Notes under the pieces: generated by a model
Told to the model about the DNA's origin: nothing
What the model saw: only the letters and a program-made list of their open reading frames with translations
Database searches by the model: none
Assembly: GCF_021729075.1 (NCBI RefSeq)
Contig: NZ_JAJSAQ010000001.1
Coordinates: 62,001 to 126,000, forward strand
DNA from: Microbulbifer guangxiensis
Lineage (GTDB): Bacteria > Pseudomonadota > Gammaproteobacteria > Pseudomonadales > Cellvibrionaceae
DNA: 64,000 bases
Direction of reading: 5' to 3'
Position numbers and translations under genes: made by a program
Shown: positions 36,561 through 45,825 of the stretch, one piece after another
Position numbering within the stretch: position 1 is the first letter of the stretch
Layout of the letters: every line of letters starts with the position of its first letter

Positions 36561-36584
36561 GGCGGGCCAAAGCCCGCCTTTTTC
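36561..36584 (+). terminator. Intrinsic terminator after the cold-shock gene
   Basis: GGCGGGC-CAAA-GCCCGCC followed by TTTTTC: a 7-bp GC stem, 4-base loop and T-run on the plus strand, 27 bases before the end of the convergent DUF819 gene. Confidence 0.9.
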
Positions 36585-36611
36585 ATGCCCGTCTGAAAAG
36601 TGGCGGGGCGG

Positions 36612-37847
36612 TTACGGACCGCCCACCACCCGCAGCAGTTGGCCACAGAACCAGGCTGCATAGGTGCCCAGTGCGTAGCCGAAGACCGCCAGCAGAACAC
36701 CGACCGGTGCCAGCGAGGGGTGGAAAGCCGCAGCCACTACCGGCGCCGAGGCGGCGCCGCCTACATTCGCCTGGCTGCCAACGGCCATAAAGAAGGTCGG
36801 CGCCTTGATCAGTTTGGCCACCAGCAGCATCAGGCCTGCATGGATCGCCATCCAGATCGCCCCCAGCAGGAACAACTCCGGGCTGTCCCGCAGCGCGGTG
36901 ATATCCATGTGGGTGCCGATGGTGGCCACCAGGAAGTAGATGAAGACCGTGCCGATCCTGGAGGCACCTGCACCTTCCAGTTTGGAGGCCGGGGAGAATG
37001 CCATTGCCACCCCCAGGGTGGTGGCAATGATGATGAGCCAGAAGAACTGGCTGGTGAAACTGAAGCGGGCCAGCTGCGGTGCGTTGGCCTGGAACCAGGG
37101 CGCCAGCACGTCGGCGAAGCCGTGTGCAATGGCAGTAACCCCGAAGCCCACCGCGGCAATCAGCATCAGGTCCGGCAGGGACGGGATGCGGGAGTGCTTT
37201 TTCTGCAGGGTCTCGACTTTCTCCCGCAGTTCGGTGATCGCGGTGGTGTCGGCGCCGCGTCGGGCATCCAGCTGCTTCGCATTGCCCGCCATGATCAGCA
37301 GTACCGCCATCCAGATGTTGGCGATGATCACGTCCACCGCCACCATGGCGGAGAACACCTGGTCCCCCACGCTGAAGATTTCCTTCATGGCGGTCTGGTT
37401 GGCGCCGCCGCCGATCCAGCTGCCCGCGACCGTGGTCATCCCACGCCACACCGCATCCGGTCCGCTCACGCCGAGGATGCCGGGATCGATCGTAGACATG
37501 ATCAGCAGGGCGATTGGGCCCCCGATCACGATACCCAGGGTACCGGTCAGGAACATCACCAGGGCCTTGGGGCCCAGGTTGGCGATGGCCTTCAGGTCGA
37601 TGCTCAGTGTCAGCAGGACCAGGCTCGCCGGCAGCAGGTAGCGGGAGGCCACGTAATACAGATTGGACTGTTCCGCATCGATGATGCCGAACGTGGTCAG
37701 CAATGAGGGAAGGAAATAGCACAGCAGCAGTGCCGGGACAAAACGGTAAAAGCGCTTCCAGAAGCGATGCTCACTGCCGGCGGTGTAGAAAACAAAGCCG
37801 AGGATGGCGGCGAGCATGCCGAGGATGATGGCGTCGTTCGTAATCAT
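36612..37847 (-). CDS. DUF819 family membrane protein (putative transporter)
   Basis: 411 aa with about ten membrane helices. Two repeated halves show the glycine-rich signatures VAGSWIGGGANQTAM and AVGSQANVGGAASAPVVAAA, typical of the DUF819 (YjcL) family, which is related to sodium/bile acid-type symporter folds. A cytoplasmic loop (about residues 195-225) with charged helices separates the halves. The substrate is unknown. The next upstream gene on the same strand is csiV, 134 bases away; a 12-base direct repeat AGCTTCAGGGAG lies in that gap. Confidence 0.85.
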   Translation of the reverse strand: MITNDAIILGMLAAILGFVFYTAGSEHRFWKRFYRFVPALLLCYFLPSLLTTFGIIDAEQSNLYYVASRYLLPASLVLLTLSIDLKAIANLGPKALVMFLTGTLGIVIGGPIALLIMSTIDPGILGVSGPDAVWRGMTTVAGSWIGGGANQTAMKEIFSVGDQVFSAMVAVDVIIANIWMAVLLIMAGNAKQLDARRGADTTAITELREKVETLQKKHSRIPSLPDLMLIAAVGFGVTAIAHGFADVLAPWFQANAPQLARFSFTSQFFWLIIIATTLGVAMAFSPASKLEGAGASRIGTVFIYFLVATIGTHMDITALRDSPELFLLGAIWMAIHAGLMLLVAKLIKAPTFFMAVGSQANVGGAASAPVVAAAFHPSLAPVGVLLAVFGYALGTYAAWFCGQLLRVVGGP

Positions 37848-37981
37848 GGGTCGGTCGTACTTCCGTTGTCTTTATTATCGGGATCGTCGGGACCGCACAT
37901 TGTGATGGCGGTGAGGGGCGGGCAGGGCCGTCCTTTGCAGGCGGCCCGCATCGCCCGCTTTAGCTTCAGGGAGCCTCAGCT

Positions 37982-38755
37982 TCAGGGAGTCTCGGGCGTT
38001 GTCTGCGGCTCCTCCTGCTCCACGGTCCGCACTTCGATGAGTACGCCAAAGCGGGGATGGTCGAGGTAGTGGAGCTCGCCACTGCGCATACGGCGCTCCT
38101 GCTGCAGCAGGGCAACGCGGGTGGCGGTCATGGGTGCACGGGGCTCAGCGCTCATTGTCGACAAAGTCGCAGGGCGCGCCGCAACCTGCCCGGCCAGGTC
38201 CATGGGCTCCCCGAAAACTTCCGGCTCGGCAACCGGGGGCAGGGGCAGGGTGATGCTCCCGGCGTTGGGGATAGCCGCAGACAGGGTGCCCGGCCCGAAG
38301 TCACTCAGCCACAGGTTGGTGCTCAGGTGCAGGTAGCGGGCAACGCTGATGGTGACAGAGCCCTCCAGCTGGTGGTTCTCGCCACGGCGTTCGCCACCGC
38401 TGATGACGACGGCGGGGCTTCTGCGCTTGTTCTGTAAAACCTGTTGCCAGGCCTTGTGGAAGAGTACCTGCTGCCCGCGGGCGCGCCGGATGGCCGCGGC
38501 CTTGTTGTCGAGGCGGGTGGCAACCGGTCGCAGTACCGGGCTGTCGCCGCCCATGGTGTCGAAACCGACCCACTGCTGCGGGTACTCCAGCCGCGGGGAA
38601 GAGGGCCAGTTCTCACCGCTCTGGGCCATGCCGCTGTCCCGACTGAAGACGATCATCTCGATCTCAAAGGTGTTGCCGGCGTAGTTCTTCGCTGCGGCAA
38701 TGCCGGAGGCGGTGGCGAGGACCAGGCTCGCACACAAGTGCAGGAATCTTCTCAT
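37982..38755 (-). CDS. csiV: CsiV-family periplasmic protein
   Basis: 257 aa from ATG 38755, giving a clean signal peptide (ASLVLATASGIAAA). The mature protein starts NTFEIEMIVFSRD and includes LHYLDHPRFGVLIEV at the end, both CsiV (PF10972-type) features, plus a variable Pro-rich middle. CsiV binds peptidoglycan in Vibrio and affects the response to non-canonical D-amino acids. It follows mfd by 65 bases on the same strand, a recurrent arrangement, so cotranscription is likely. Confidence 0.75.
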   Translation of the reverse strand: MRRFLHLCASLVLATASGIAAAKNYAGNTFEIEMIVFSRDSGMAQSGENWPSSPRLEYPQQWVGFDTMGGDSPVLRPVATRLDNKAAAIRRARGQQVLFHKAWQQVLQNKRRSPAVVISGGERRGENHQLEGSVTISVARYLHLSTNLWLSDFGPGTLSAAIPNAGSITLPLPPVAEPEVFGEPMDLAGQVAARPATLSTMSAEPRAPMTATRVALLQQERRMRSGELHYLDHPRFGVLIEVRTVEQEEPQTTPETP

Positions 38756-38820
38756 GGTGATACCGCTTTGATCGTTAGGGTTCCATTGCCGGCCCCGGAG
38801 CGCCGGAAAGCTGCAGTCTA

Positions 38821-41800
38821 TCATTGCGCCAGCCGCTCCAACACTCCCGACACCTGTGCCAGGCGTTCCTCCGGGCCGCTCTCGTCGAGGGCAAAGGTCA
38901 GCTGGTTGGCCCCCGCCAGCTGGTAGACACCGGGCTGGTTCTGCACCAGCTTGACCAGGGTCAGCGGGTCGACACTGGTGGATTCGGAGAACTCGATACG
39001 GCCGCGGGCTGCGGAGGCTTCCAGCTTGCGGATACCCATGGTATTGGCCTGCAGCTTGATTTCCGTGGTGCGGAACAGGTGCTTGACGGGTTCCGGCAGC
39101 AGGCCGAACCGGTCGATCATCTCTACCTGTAGCTCCCGCAATTCATTGCGGTCGGCGGCATTGGCAATCCGCTTGTACATGATCAGGCGTCCGTGAACAT
39201 CGGGCAGGTAGTCTTCAGGAATCAGAGCCGGCACGCGCAGGTTGACGTCCACCGCCGGGGATTCCAGCGGTTCGTCGATATTCGGCGTCCTGCCTTCGCG
39301 GATGGCCTTGACGGCCCGATCCAGCATTTCCATGTACAGGTTGAAGCCGACGCTCTGGATCTGGCCGCTCTGCTCTTCGCCCAGCAGCTCACCGGCGCCC
39401 CGGATCTCGAGGTCGTGGGTGGCGAGGGTAAAGCCGGCGCCCAGGTCCTGGGCCTCGCTGATGGCCTCGAGACGCTTGACCGCGTCGCTGGTCATGGACC
39501 GCTTGCCGGGAGTCAGCAGGTAGGCGTAGGCCTGGTGGTGGGAGCGACCCACGCGGCCGCGCAGCTGGTGCAGCTGGGCAAGGCCAAACTTGTCGGCCCG
39601 CTCGATCAGGATGGTGTTGGCACTGGGGACGTCGATCCCGGTTTCGATGATGGTGGTGCAGACCAGCACGTTGAAACGCTTGTGGTAAAAGTCGCTCATC
39701 ACCTGCTCGAGCTCCCGCTCGCGCATCTGGCCGTGGCCCACCGCGATGCGGGCTTCCGGCACCAGCGCTTCCAGCTCCCGGGCGATGCGCTCGATGCTCT
39801 TTACCTCGTTGTGCAGGAAATAGACCTGACCACCACGCAGGATTTCGCGGAGGATGGCCTCCTTGATGAGCGCCTCGTCCCGCTGGCGGACAAAGGTCTT
39901 CACCGAGAGCCGGCGTGCCGGCGGGGTGGCGATCACAGACAGGTCGCGGATACCGGACATGGCCATGTTCAGGGTGCGGGGGATCGGGGTGGCAGTCAGG
40001 GTGAGGATATCCACCTCCGCCCGCAGGCTCTTGAGGCGCTCCTTCTGTCGCACGCCAAAGCGGTGCTCCTCATCGATCAGCAGCAGGCCCAGGTTCTTGA
40101 AGTCCAGATCGCTCTGCAGCAGCTTGTGGGTGCCGACCAGGATATCCACCTTGCCTGAGGCGACCCGCTCCTTGACGCTGTCCACTTCCTTGCCGGAGCG
40201 GAAGCGGGAGATCACCTCCACATTCACCGGCCAGTCGGCGAAGCGGTCCTGGAAGGACTGGAAGTGCTGCTGGGCCAGCAGGGTAGTGGGCACCAGCATG
40301 GCCACCTGCTTGCCGGCGTGCGCGGCGGCGAAGGCCGCACGCATGGCCACTTCGGTCTTGCCGAACCCCACATCGCCGCAGACGAGCCGGTCCATAGGCT
40401 TGTCGGACAACATGTCCGCCACCACCGCCTCGATGGCCGCCTGCTGGTCCGGTGTCTCCTCGAACGGGAAGCCGGCGGTGAATTCACGGTAGGCGAGGCC
40501 TGGGTCGTCGAACGCGTGCCCGACCCGGGCCTCCCGCCGCGCGTAGATATCCAGCAACTCCGCCGCCGCATCCCTGACCTTTTCGGCGGCCTTGCGCTTG
40601 GCCTTCTGCCACTGCTCACTGCCGAGCTTGTGCAGCGGTGCCAGCGCCTCATCGGCGCCGGAATAGCGGCTGATCAGGTGCAGGCTGGCGACCGGCACAT
40701 AGAGTTTTGCTTCATCCGCGTATTCGAGGGTGAGGAATTCCGCCGGCTGCCCGTCGATATCCAGGCTCTGCAGGCCCCGGTAGCGGCCGACCCCGTGATC
40801 GATATGTACCACTGGCGAACCGATGCGAAGCTCGGCCAGGTTCTTGACCACATTTTCCGCATCGTCCTTGGCTTTCTTGCGGCGCCGCTGCTGCAGCACC
40901 CGCTCACCGAACAGCTGCGGTTCGGCAATCAGGCTGACGGCCGGAGACTCCAGTAGCAGGCCCTGGTCGAGCGGGGCCACGGCGATGCCATGGCTGGCAT
41001 CGCTGGCGAGGAACTCGCTCCAGGAGTTGAACGGAGTCGGTTTCAGGCGGATCCCCTTCAGCAGATCCAGTAGCGCCTCGCGGCGACCGCCCGACTCTGC
41101 GCAGAACAGGACACGGCCGGAGTGCTCCAGCAGATAGCTTTCGAGCCTGGCGAGGGGTTGTTCCGCCTTGCCGTCGACCGGCAGGCTGGCCGGGGGCCGG
41201 GTGGCGAAGTTGTAATTGCCGGCAGCTTCTTCCAGTGTGTCCTCAGAGAAAATGGCGCGCGGCAGGTTCTTCAGTGCGCCGTTGAATTCTTCCTGCCGCA
41301 ACAGGATTTCTGCTGGCGGCAGGATCGGCCGGGTCAGGTCGCCGCGGCGGCTTTCATAGCGGTTGTTCACCTCGCGCCAGAAGTTTTCCAGCGGTTTCTG
41401 TATGTCTCCCTGCAGGAAGGCCGCACTGCCTTCGGGCAGGTAGTCAAACAGGCTGGCGCAGTCGCCACCGAAGAACAATGGCAGGTAGTACTCGATGCCG
41501 GCCGGGGCGATGCCGGCACTGATATCCTGGTAAATCGGTACATTAGCCGGGTCGCATTCGAACGCCTCGTGCCAGTGGGCAAGGAAGCCGGAAAGGGCGG
41601 CCTTGTGCATCGGGAATTCCCGGGCCGGCAGTAACTGAACTGAATCCACCCGCTCCACCGTGCGCTGGGTCTCGGGGTCAAAAGTGCGCAGGGACTCGAT
41701 TTCGTCGTCGAACAGGTCGATGCGGAAGGGCAGGGAGCTGCCCATGGGGAACAGGTCCATCAGTGAGCCGCGCACGGCAAACTCACCGTGCTCGTACACG

Positions 41801-42312
41801 GTATCGACGCAGTGGTAACCCGCCTGCTCCAGCGCCCTCCGCTGCGTATCCAGGTCGAACTTCTGCCCCTCCTCCAGTAACAGTGCGTTGCCGGATATGT
41901 AGTCCCTCGGCGACAGGCGGTGCATCAGTGTGCTGACCGGCGCGATGACGATTCCTTTTTTCATCCGGGGCAGGCGATAGAGTGTTGCCAGCCGGTCCGA
42001 GATGATGTCCTGGTGCGGGGAAAAAGTGTCGTAGGGCAGAATCTCCCAGTCCGGGAAGTGGATGATCTCCAGCTCGTCATCAGACTGGCTGGCAGGGGCC
42101 CCATCTCGCGATCGTTTGTTAAAAAATTTCAGCTGCACCTCCAGCCGGTGCGCTTCCTGACTGTCCCGGGTGACCAGCAGCACGGGTGCCTGCCGACGCT
42201 GGGCGGCATTGAGGATGGCCAGTGCGGCCGCCGAACCATGCAACTGGCCCCAGAACTGGCGATCTGAGGAACTTTGAAATTCCGGTGGGGAGAGGGGGTT
42301 CAGAGAGGTCAT
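38821..42312 (-). CDS. mfd: Transcription-repair coupling factor Mfd
   Basis: 1163 aa from ATG 42312, with AAGGTAA upstream. The longer open frame into the gap promoter is unsupported. Order: UvrB-like N-terminal domains (about 15-350), RNA polymerase-interacting domain with PVVHIDHGVGRYRG, translocase with Walker A GDVGFGKTE and Walker B LLLIDEEHRFG, TATPIPRT, the translocation motif, and a TRCF C-terminal domain. Mfd removes RNA polymerase stalled at lesions and recruits UvrA. Divergent from the GAPDH gene. Confidence 0.97.
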   Translation of the reverse strand: MTSLNPLSPPEFQSSSDRQFWGQLHGSAAALAILNAAQRRQAPVLLVTRDSQEAHRLEVQLKFFNKRSRDGAPASQSDDELEIIHFPDWEILPYDTFSPHQDIISDRLATLYRLPRMKKGIVIAPVSTLMHRLSPRDYISGNALLLEEGQKFDLDTQRRALEQAGYHCVDTVYEHGEFAVRGSLMDLFPMGSSLPFRIDLFDDEIESLRTFDPETQRTVERVDSVQLLPAREFPMHKAALSGFLAHWHEAFECDPANVPIYQDISAGIAPAGIEYYLPLFFGGDCASLFDYLPEGSAAFLQGDIQKPLENFWREVNNRYESRRGDLTRPILPPAEILLRQEEFNGALKNLPRAIFSEDTLEEAAGNYNFATRPPASLPVDGKAEQPLARLESYLLEHSGRVLFCAESGGRREALLDLLKGIRLKPTPFNSWSEFLASDASHGIAVAPLDQGLLLESPAVSLIAEPQLFGERVLQQRRRKKAKDDAENVVKNLAELRIGSPVVHIDHGVGRYRGLQSLDIDGQPAEFLTLEYADEAKLYVPVASLHLISRYSGADEALAPLHKLGSEQWQKAKRKAAEKVRDAAAELLDIYARREARVGHAFDDPGLAYREFTAGFPFEETPDQQAAIEAVVADMLSDKPMDRLVCGDVGFGKTEVAMRAAFAAAHAGKQVAMLVPTTLLAQQHFQSFQDRFADWPVNVEVISRFRSGKEVDSVKERVASGKVDILVGTHKLLQSDLDFKNLGLLLIDEEHRFGVRQKERLKSLRAEVDILTLTATPIPRTLNMAMSGIRDLSVIATPPARRLSVKTFVRQRDEALIKEAILREILRGGQVYFLHNEVKSIERIARELEALVPEARIAVGHGQMRERELEQVMSDFYHKRFNVLVCTTIIETGIDVPSANTILIERADKFGLAQLHQLRGRVGRSHHQAYAYLLTPGKRSMTSDAVKRLEAISEAQDLGAGFTLATHDLEIRGAGELLGEEQSGQIQSVGFNLYMEMLDRAVKAIREGRTPNIDEPLESPAVDVNLRVPALIPEDYLPDVHGRLIMYKRIANAADRNELRELQVEMIDRFGLLPEPVKHLFRTTEIKLQANTMGIRKLEASAARGRIEFSESTSVDPLTLVKLVQNQPGVYQLAGANQLTFALDESGPEERLAQVSGVLERLAQ

Positions 42313-42478
42313 GTTTACCTTGTAAATCCGCGCATTTCCTCGGGGAGGGGGTGAGGGTGCGCTATTGTACCGGTGATGTGCTCCCGGCGCAGTCATGGTC
42401 ATTTTCTGGTCGGCGGCAGGCTCGGTCCCGGTGGTTGATTTGGGCGATACCGTCGCGGCCCTGCGGGCAGAACAAATT

Positions 42479-42493
42479 GGTAGTTTAACTACA
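42479..42493 (+). promoter_or_regulatory. HexR-like operator upstream of gap
   Basis: GGTAGTT-T-AACTACA is a near-perfect palindrome that differs from the HexR-type pattern TGTARTT-W-AAYTACA at the first base only. It overlaps a good -10 hexamer TACAAT (42490-42495) and lies 25 bases before the -35 of a second candidate promoter. HexR is a sugar-phosphate-responsive regulator of central carbon genes. The match is by eye. Confidence 0.55.
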
Positions 42494-42517
42494 ATTTTTA
42501 GATGGTTTTTTGCTCGG

Positions 42518-42546
42518 TTGCGCGGTCTGGGGGTAATACTGATAAT
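42518..42546 (+). promoter_or_regulatory. Candidate sigma-70 promoter of gap
   Basis: TTGCGC (42518-42523), 17-base spacer, GATAAT (42541-42546), about 78 bases before the GTG start. The 311-base mfd-gap spacer (42313-42623) holds no other supported gene. Confidence 0.5.
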
Positions 42547-42623
42547 GCGCAGCCACGTGGCCCGGGGCGCCCGGAATGCCATGTTTTTCCTGCCTACCCA
42601 TCATATTGCAGAGGTGTCTGACA

Positions 42624-44081
42624 GTGACTCAGAAGCGACCCAAGCCCGCGGATTTTTTCAAGGACTGGAAAGAGCGCGAAGCGCTGGCTGAAGCCATGAT
42701 CCCGATGATTGGCAAGCTCAATCGCGAGCGCAACGTCGGTATTTATATGTACGGCCGCAACCTGGTGAACCGTTCCGTACTGAGCATCATGAAGGCGCAT
42801 CGCTTCGTGCGGCAGGTGGAGGAGAACGAGCTTTCCGAGTGGGAGAGCTTCCCGGTCCTGGAGGCGATCAGCAAGCTGGACCTGGGTCCGGTCCATATCG
42901 ACCTCGGCACCCTGACCAACAAATACATGCGCGATGACCGCGGCCTGTCCGTGGACGAGTTTGTGAAGGAAGAGCTGGCCGACGCCGAAGGCGCGGGGAA
43001 GCCAATCCCTCAGCCCCGTGACGTGGTGATCTACGGTTTCGGCCGCATCGGGCGCCTGGTTGCCCGTCTGCTGATCGAGAAGGCCGGTAGTGGCGATGTG
43101 CTCCGCCTGCGTGCCATCGTGCTGCGCAAGGGCAAGGCCGACAACGACCTGGTCAAGCGCGCTTCCCTGCTGCGCCGCGATTCTGTGCATGGCGCCTTCA
43201 ACGGCACCATTCGTGTGGATGAAGAAACCAGCAGCCTGATCTGCAACGGCAACGAGATCAAGGTGATCTACGCCAACTCCCCGCAAGAGGTGGATTACAC
43301 CACGCACGGTATCCACGACGCGATCATCGTGGACAGCACTGGCGTGTGGCGCGACGAGGCAGGCCTGGCCCAGCACCTGGAGTCCCCGGGCGCAGCCAAG
43401 GTGATTCTGACGGCACCGGGCAAGGGCGATATCAAGAACATCGTTTACGGCATCAACAATGGCGAAATCAAGCCGGAAGACAAGATCCTGTCCGCGGCCT
43501 CCTGCACCACCAATGCCATCGTGCCGGTGCTGAAGGCGATGATGGACGGTTTCGGGGTTGAGCACGGCCACGTCGAGACAGTGCACGCCTACACCAACGA
43601 CCAGAACCTGATCGACAACTACCACAAGGGCGAGCGTCGCGGTCGCGCTGCAGCGCTCAACATGGTGCTGACCGAGACTGGTGCCGCCAAGGCAGTCTCC
43701 AAGGCTCTGCCGGAGCTGAAGGGTAAGCTGACCGGAAATGCGATCCGGGTCCCGACGCCCAACGTGTCCATGGCGATCCTCAACCTGCGCCTGGGCCGCG
43801 AGACCACCAAGGAAGAGGTGAACGAGTATATGCGCGAGGTGGCGCTCCACTCGCCGCTGCGCCAGCAGATTGACTACACCAACTCCCCGGAAGTGGTCTC
43901 CAGTGACTTCGTCGGTTCCCGCAGGGCCTGCGTTTACGACTCCATCGCCACCATTGTCGATGGCGACAATGCCGTGCTGTACTGCTGGTATGACAACGAA
44001 TTTGGTTACAGCTGTCAGGTGGTGCGCTGCCTGGAAGACATGGCGGGTGTCCGCTACGCGCTGTTCCCGAAGAAAGACTGA
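42624..44081 (+). CDS. gap: Glyceraldehyde-3-phosphate dehydrogenase, N-terminally extended class
   Basis: 485 aa from GTG 42624 (GAGGTG seven bases upstream), giving the MTQK start also remembered for P. aeruginosa PA3001. A helical N-terminal extension of about 130 residues precedes the NAD-binding motif GFGRIGR (138-144). The catalytic Cys is C294 in SAASCTTNA; the C-terminus has WYDNEFGYS. This is much longer than ordinary GAPDH (about 330 aa). It interconverts glyceraldehyde-3-phosphate and 1,3-bisphosphoglycerate; the role of the extension is unknown and may be regulatory or gluconeogenic. Divergent from mfd, as in pseudomonads. Confidence 0.93.
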   Translation: MTQKRPKPADFFKDWKEREALAEAMIPMIGKLNRERNVGIYMYGRNLVNRSVLSIMKAHRFVRQVEENELSEWESFPVLEAISKLDLGPVHIDLGTLTNKYMRDDRGLSVDEFVKEELADAEGAGKPIPQPRDVVIYGFGRIGRLVARLLIEKAGSGDVLRLRAIVLRKGKADNDLVKRASLLRRDSVHGAFNGTIRVDEETSSLICNGNEIKVIYANSPQEVDYTTHGIHDAIIVDSTGVWRDEAGLAQHLESPGAAKVILTAPGKGDIKNIVYGINNGEIKPEDKILSAASCTTNAIVPVLKAMMDGFGVEHGHVETVHAYTNDQNLIDNYHKGERRGRAAALNMVLTETGAAKAVSKALPELKGKLTGNAIRVPTPNVSMAILNLRLGRETTKEEVNEYMREVALHSPLRQQIDYTNSPEVVSSDFVGSRRACVYDSIATIVDGDNAVLYCWYDNEFGYSCQVVRCLEDMAGVRYALFPKKD

Positions 44082-44137
44082 TTCTCCAGCGCTGGAGAGT
44101 TCACGGTTGGCGACCGCCGGTGTCGCCGACCGGCCGG

Positions 44138-44160
44138 TCCCGGCTGTGCAAAAGCCGGGA
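44138..44160 (+). terminator. Stem-loop downstream of gap
   Basis: TCCCGGCT-GTGCAAA-AGCCGGGA, a perfect 8-bp stem 57 bases after the gap stop. No T-run follows; likely a 3' end structure. Confidence 0.5.
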
Positions 44161-44278
44161 GCCGGCGTTCCATCCTATCCTTCCCATCTCCTTCCAACTT
44201 CCTGTTTTTTCAGCGAAAAAAACCTCGCAACGGGTCATTTCGGCCGCTTACGCTCTGGTAATGCAGGGGGGGCGTCTT

Positions 44279-44482
44279 TATAATGCGCGCGATTTTGTGG
44301 GGCCACCGTGCGCCAAAGAAGTGATTCTCCTTCTGCCCGATCTCGGGCCCAGCGGTATAAGACCTCGCGCGACAGGATTTCCCGGGTGTGCCCGAGCCAG
44401 GCCCGACAGGGTGAAGCCCTGATTCAGGCCGGGGGAGCGGCCCGCCCGCAGTCTTTCAAACTAGAAACTTAGGCATAGGCGT
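44279..44482 (+). promoter_or_regulatory. nqr operon promoter and structured leader
   Basis: A perfect -10 TATAAT (44279-44284) has only a weak -35 (CTGGTA at 44255-44260, 18-base spacer). The leader of about 190 bases contains GCCCG-ATCT-CGGGC (44335-44348) and CAGGG-TGAAG-CCCTG near 44408-44422. The rest of the 401-base spacer 44082-44482 shows no gene. I see no match to a known riboswitch. Confidence 0.5.
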
Positions 44483-45823
44483 ATGAGAAAGATCCGTCGG
44501 GGATTGGATTTACCCATATCCGGCGCGCCCAAGCAGGCCATCCAGGATGGCCCTGCGCTCAAGACCGTCGCAGTGCTCGGCCCCGATTACCACGGGATGA
44601 AGCCGACCATGGCGGTGGCTGAGGGGGATCGCGTCAAACTCGGACAGCTGCTGTTCACCGATAAGAAGACCGAAGGTGTGCGTTACACGGCGCCGGCCGC
44701 CGGTCGTGTGGCGGCCATCAACCGCGGTGCCCGTCGTGCCCTGCAGTCTGTCGTCATCGAAATCGATGGTGACGAAGCTGAAGAGTTCGCTTCCTACGGT
44801 GCTGACCAGCTGGCCACCCTGACCGGTGAACAGGTTCGCGAGAACCTGATTCAGTCCGGTCTGTGGACTGCGCTGCGCACCCGCCCTTACAGCAAGGTGC
44901 CGGCTCTGGACGCAGAGCCCGAGGCAATCTTCATCAATGCCATGGACACCAATCCACTGGCAGCTGACCCGGCCGTGATCATCGCCGAGCAACGCAATGC
45001 GTTCGAGCAGGGCATTCAGGTCCTCTCCCGCCTCGCGGACACCACCTTCGTCTGCACGGCGCCCGAGGCTGATATCCCGGTTCCCAGCGTTTCCGGTATC
45101 CGCCGCGAAACCTTTGCCGGTCCGCATCCGGCCGGTCTGTCCGGCACCCACATCCACTTCCTGCGCCCGGTGAAAGCCGGCCGGAGTGTATGGACCATCA
45201 ACTATCAGGACGTGATCGCGGTGGGCAAGCTGTTCACCACCGGTCGCCTGTACACCGACCGTGTCGTCGCTCTGGGTGGCCCGCGGGTCAAGCAGCCGCG
45301 TCTGCTGCGCACCCGCCTGGGTGCCGATCTCAATACCCTGGTCAACGGCGAGACTGTCGGCGATGACAACCGGGTAATCTCCGGTTCCGTTTTCGGAGGC
45401 CATACCGCTGAGGGGGCACTGGCATTCCTCGGTCGTTACCACAACCAGGTCTGCGTGCTCCAGGAAGGCCGTGAGCGTCCGTTCCTGCACTACCTGCGTG
45501 CCGGTAACAAGCGTTTCTCTGCGCTGCCGATCTACCTCTCAGGCCTGTTCAAGGGTAAGAAGTTCGACTTCACCACCAGCACCAATGGTTCAGAGCGTGC
45601 CATGGTGCCGATCGGTGCCTATGAGCGCGTGATGCCGCTGGACATCCTCCCGACTCAGTTGCTGCGTGCGCTGATCGTGGGCGATACCGCCACCGCCCAG
45701 CAACTGGGTGCCCTGGAGCTGGATGAAGAAGATCTGGCCCTGTGCACTTTCATCTGCCCGGGCAAGTACGAGTACGGCCCCATTTTGCGGGACAACCTGA
45801 CCCGTATTGAGAAGGAGGGTTAA
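44483..45823 (+). CDS. nqrA: Na+-translocating NADH:quinone reductase subunit A
   Basis: 446 aa. Cytoplasmic-side subunit of the six-subunit Na+ pump. It starts [15 protein letters not shown], and includes the biotinyl-lipoyl-like region [17 protein letters not shown] and [21 protein letters not shown]. It is implicated in quinone binding. It is the first gene of the nqrABCDEF operon, with nqrB two bases downstream. Na+-NQR couples NADH oxidation to sodium export in marine bacteria and supplies sodium gradient for symporters such as the one encoded at 60896-62389. Confidence 0.97.
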   Translation: MRKIRRGLDLPISGAPKQAIQDGPALKTVAVLGPDYHGMKPTMAVAEGDRVKLGQLLFTDKKTEGVRYTAPAAGRVAAINRGARRALQSVVIEIDGDEAEEFASYGADQLATLTGEQVRENLIQSGLWTALRTRPYSKVPALDAEPEAIFINAMDTNPLAADPAVIIAEQRNAFEQGIQVLSRLADTTFVCTAPEADIPVPSVSGIRRETFAGPHPAGLSGTHIHFLRPVKAGRSVWTINYQDVIAVGKLFTTGRLYTDRVVALGGPRVKQPRLLRTRLGADLNTLVNGETVGDDNRVISGSVFGGHTAEGALAFLGRYHNQVCVLQEGRERPFLHYLRAGNKRFSALPIYLSGLFKGKKFDFTTSTNGSERAMVPIGAYERVMPLDILPTQLLRALIVGDTATAQQLGALELDEEDLALCTFICPGKYEYGPILRDNLTRIEKEG

Positions 45824-45825
45824 GG

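Noticed and set aside
44285..44482. FMN riboswitch before the nqr operon
   Set aside because: AGGGTGAAG at about 44409 recalls the riboswitch start, but the rest of the conserved FMN-aptamer junction is not found.
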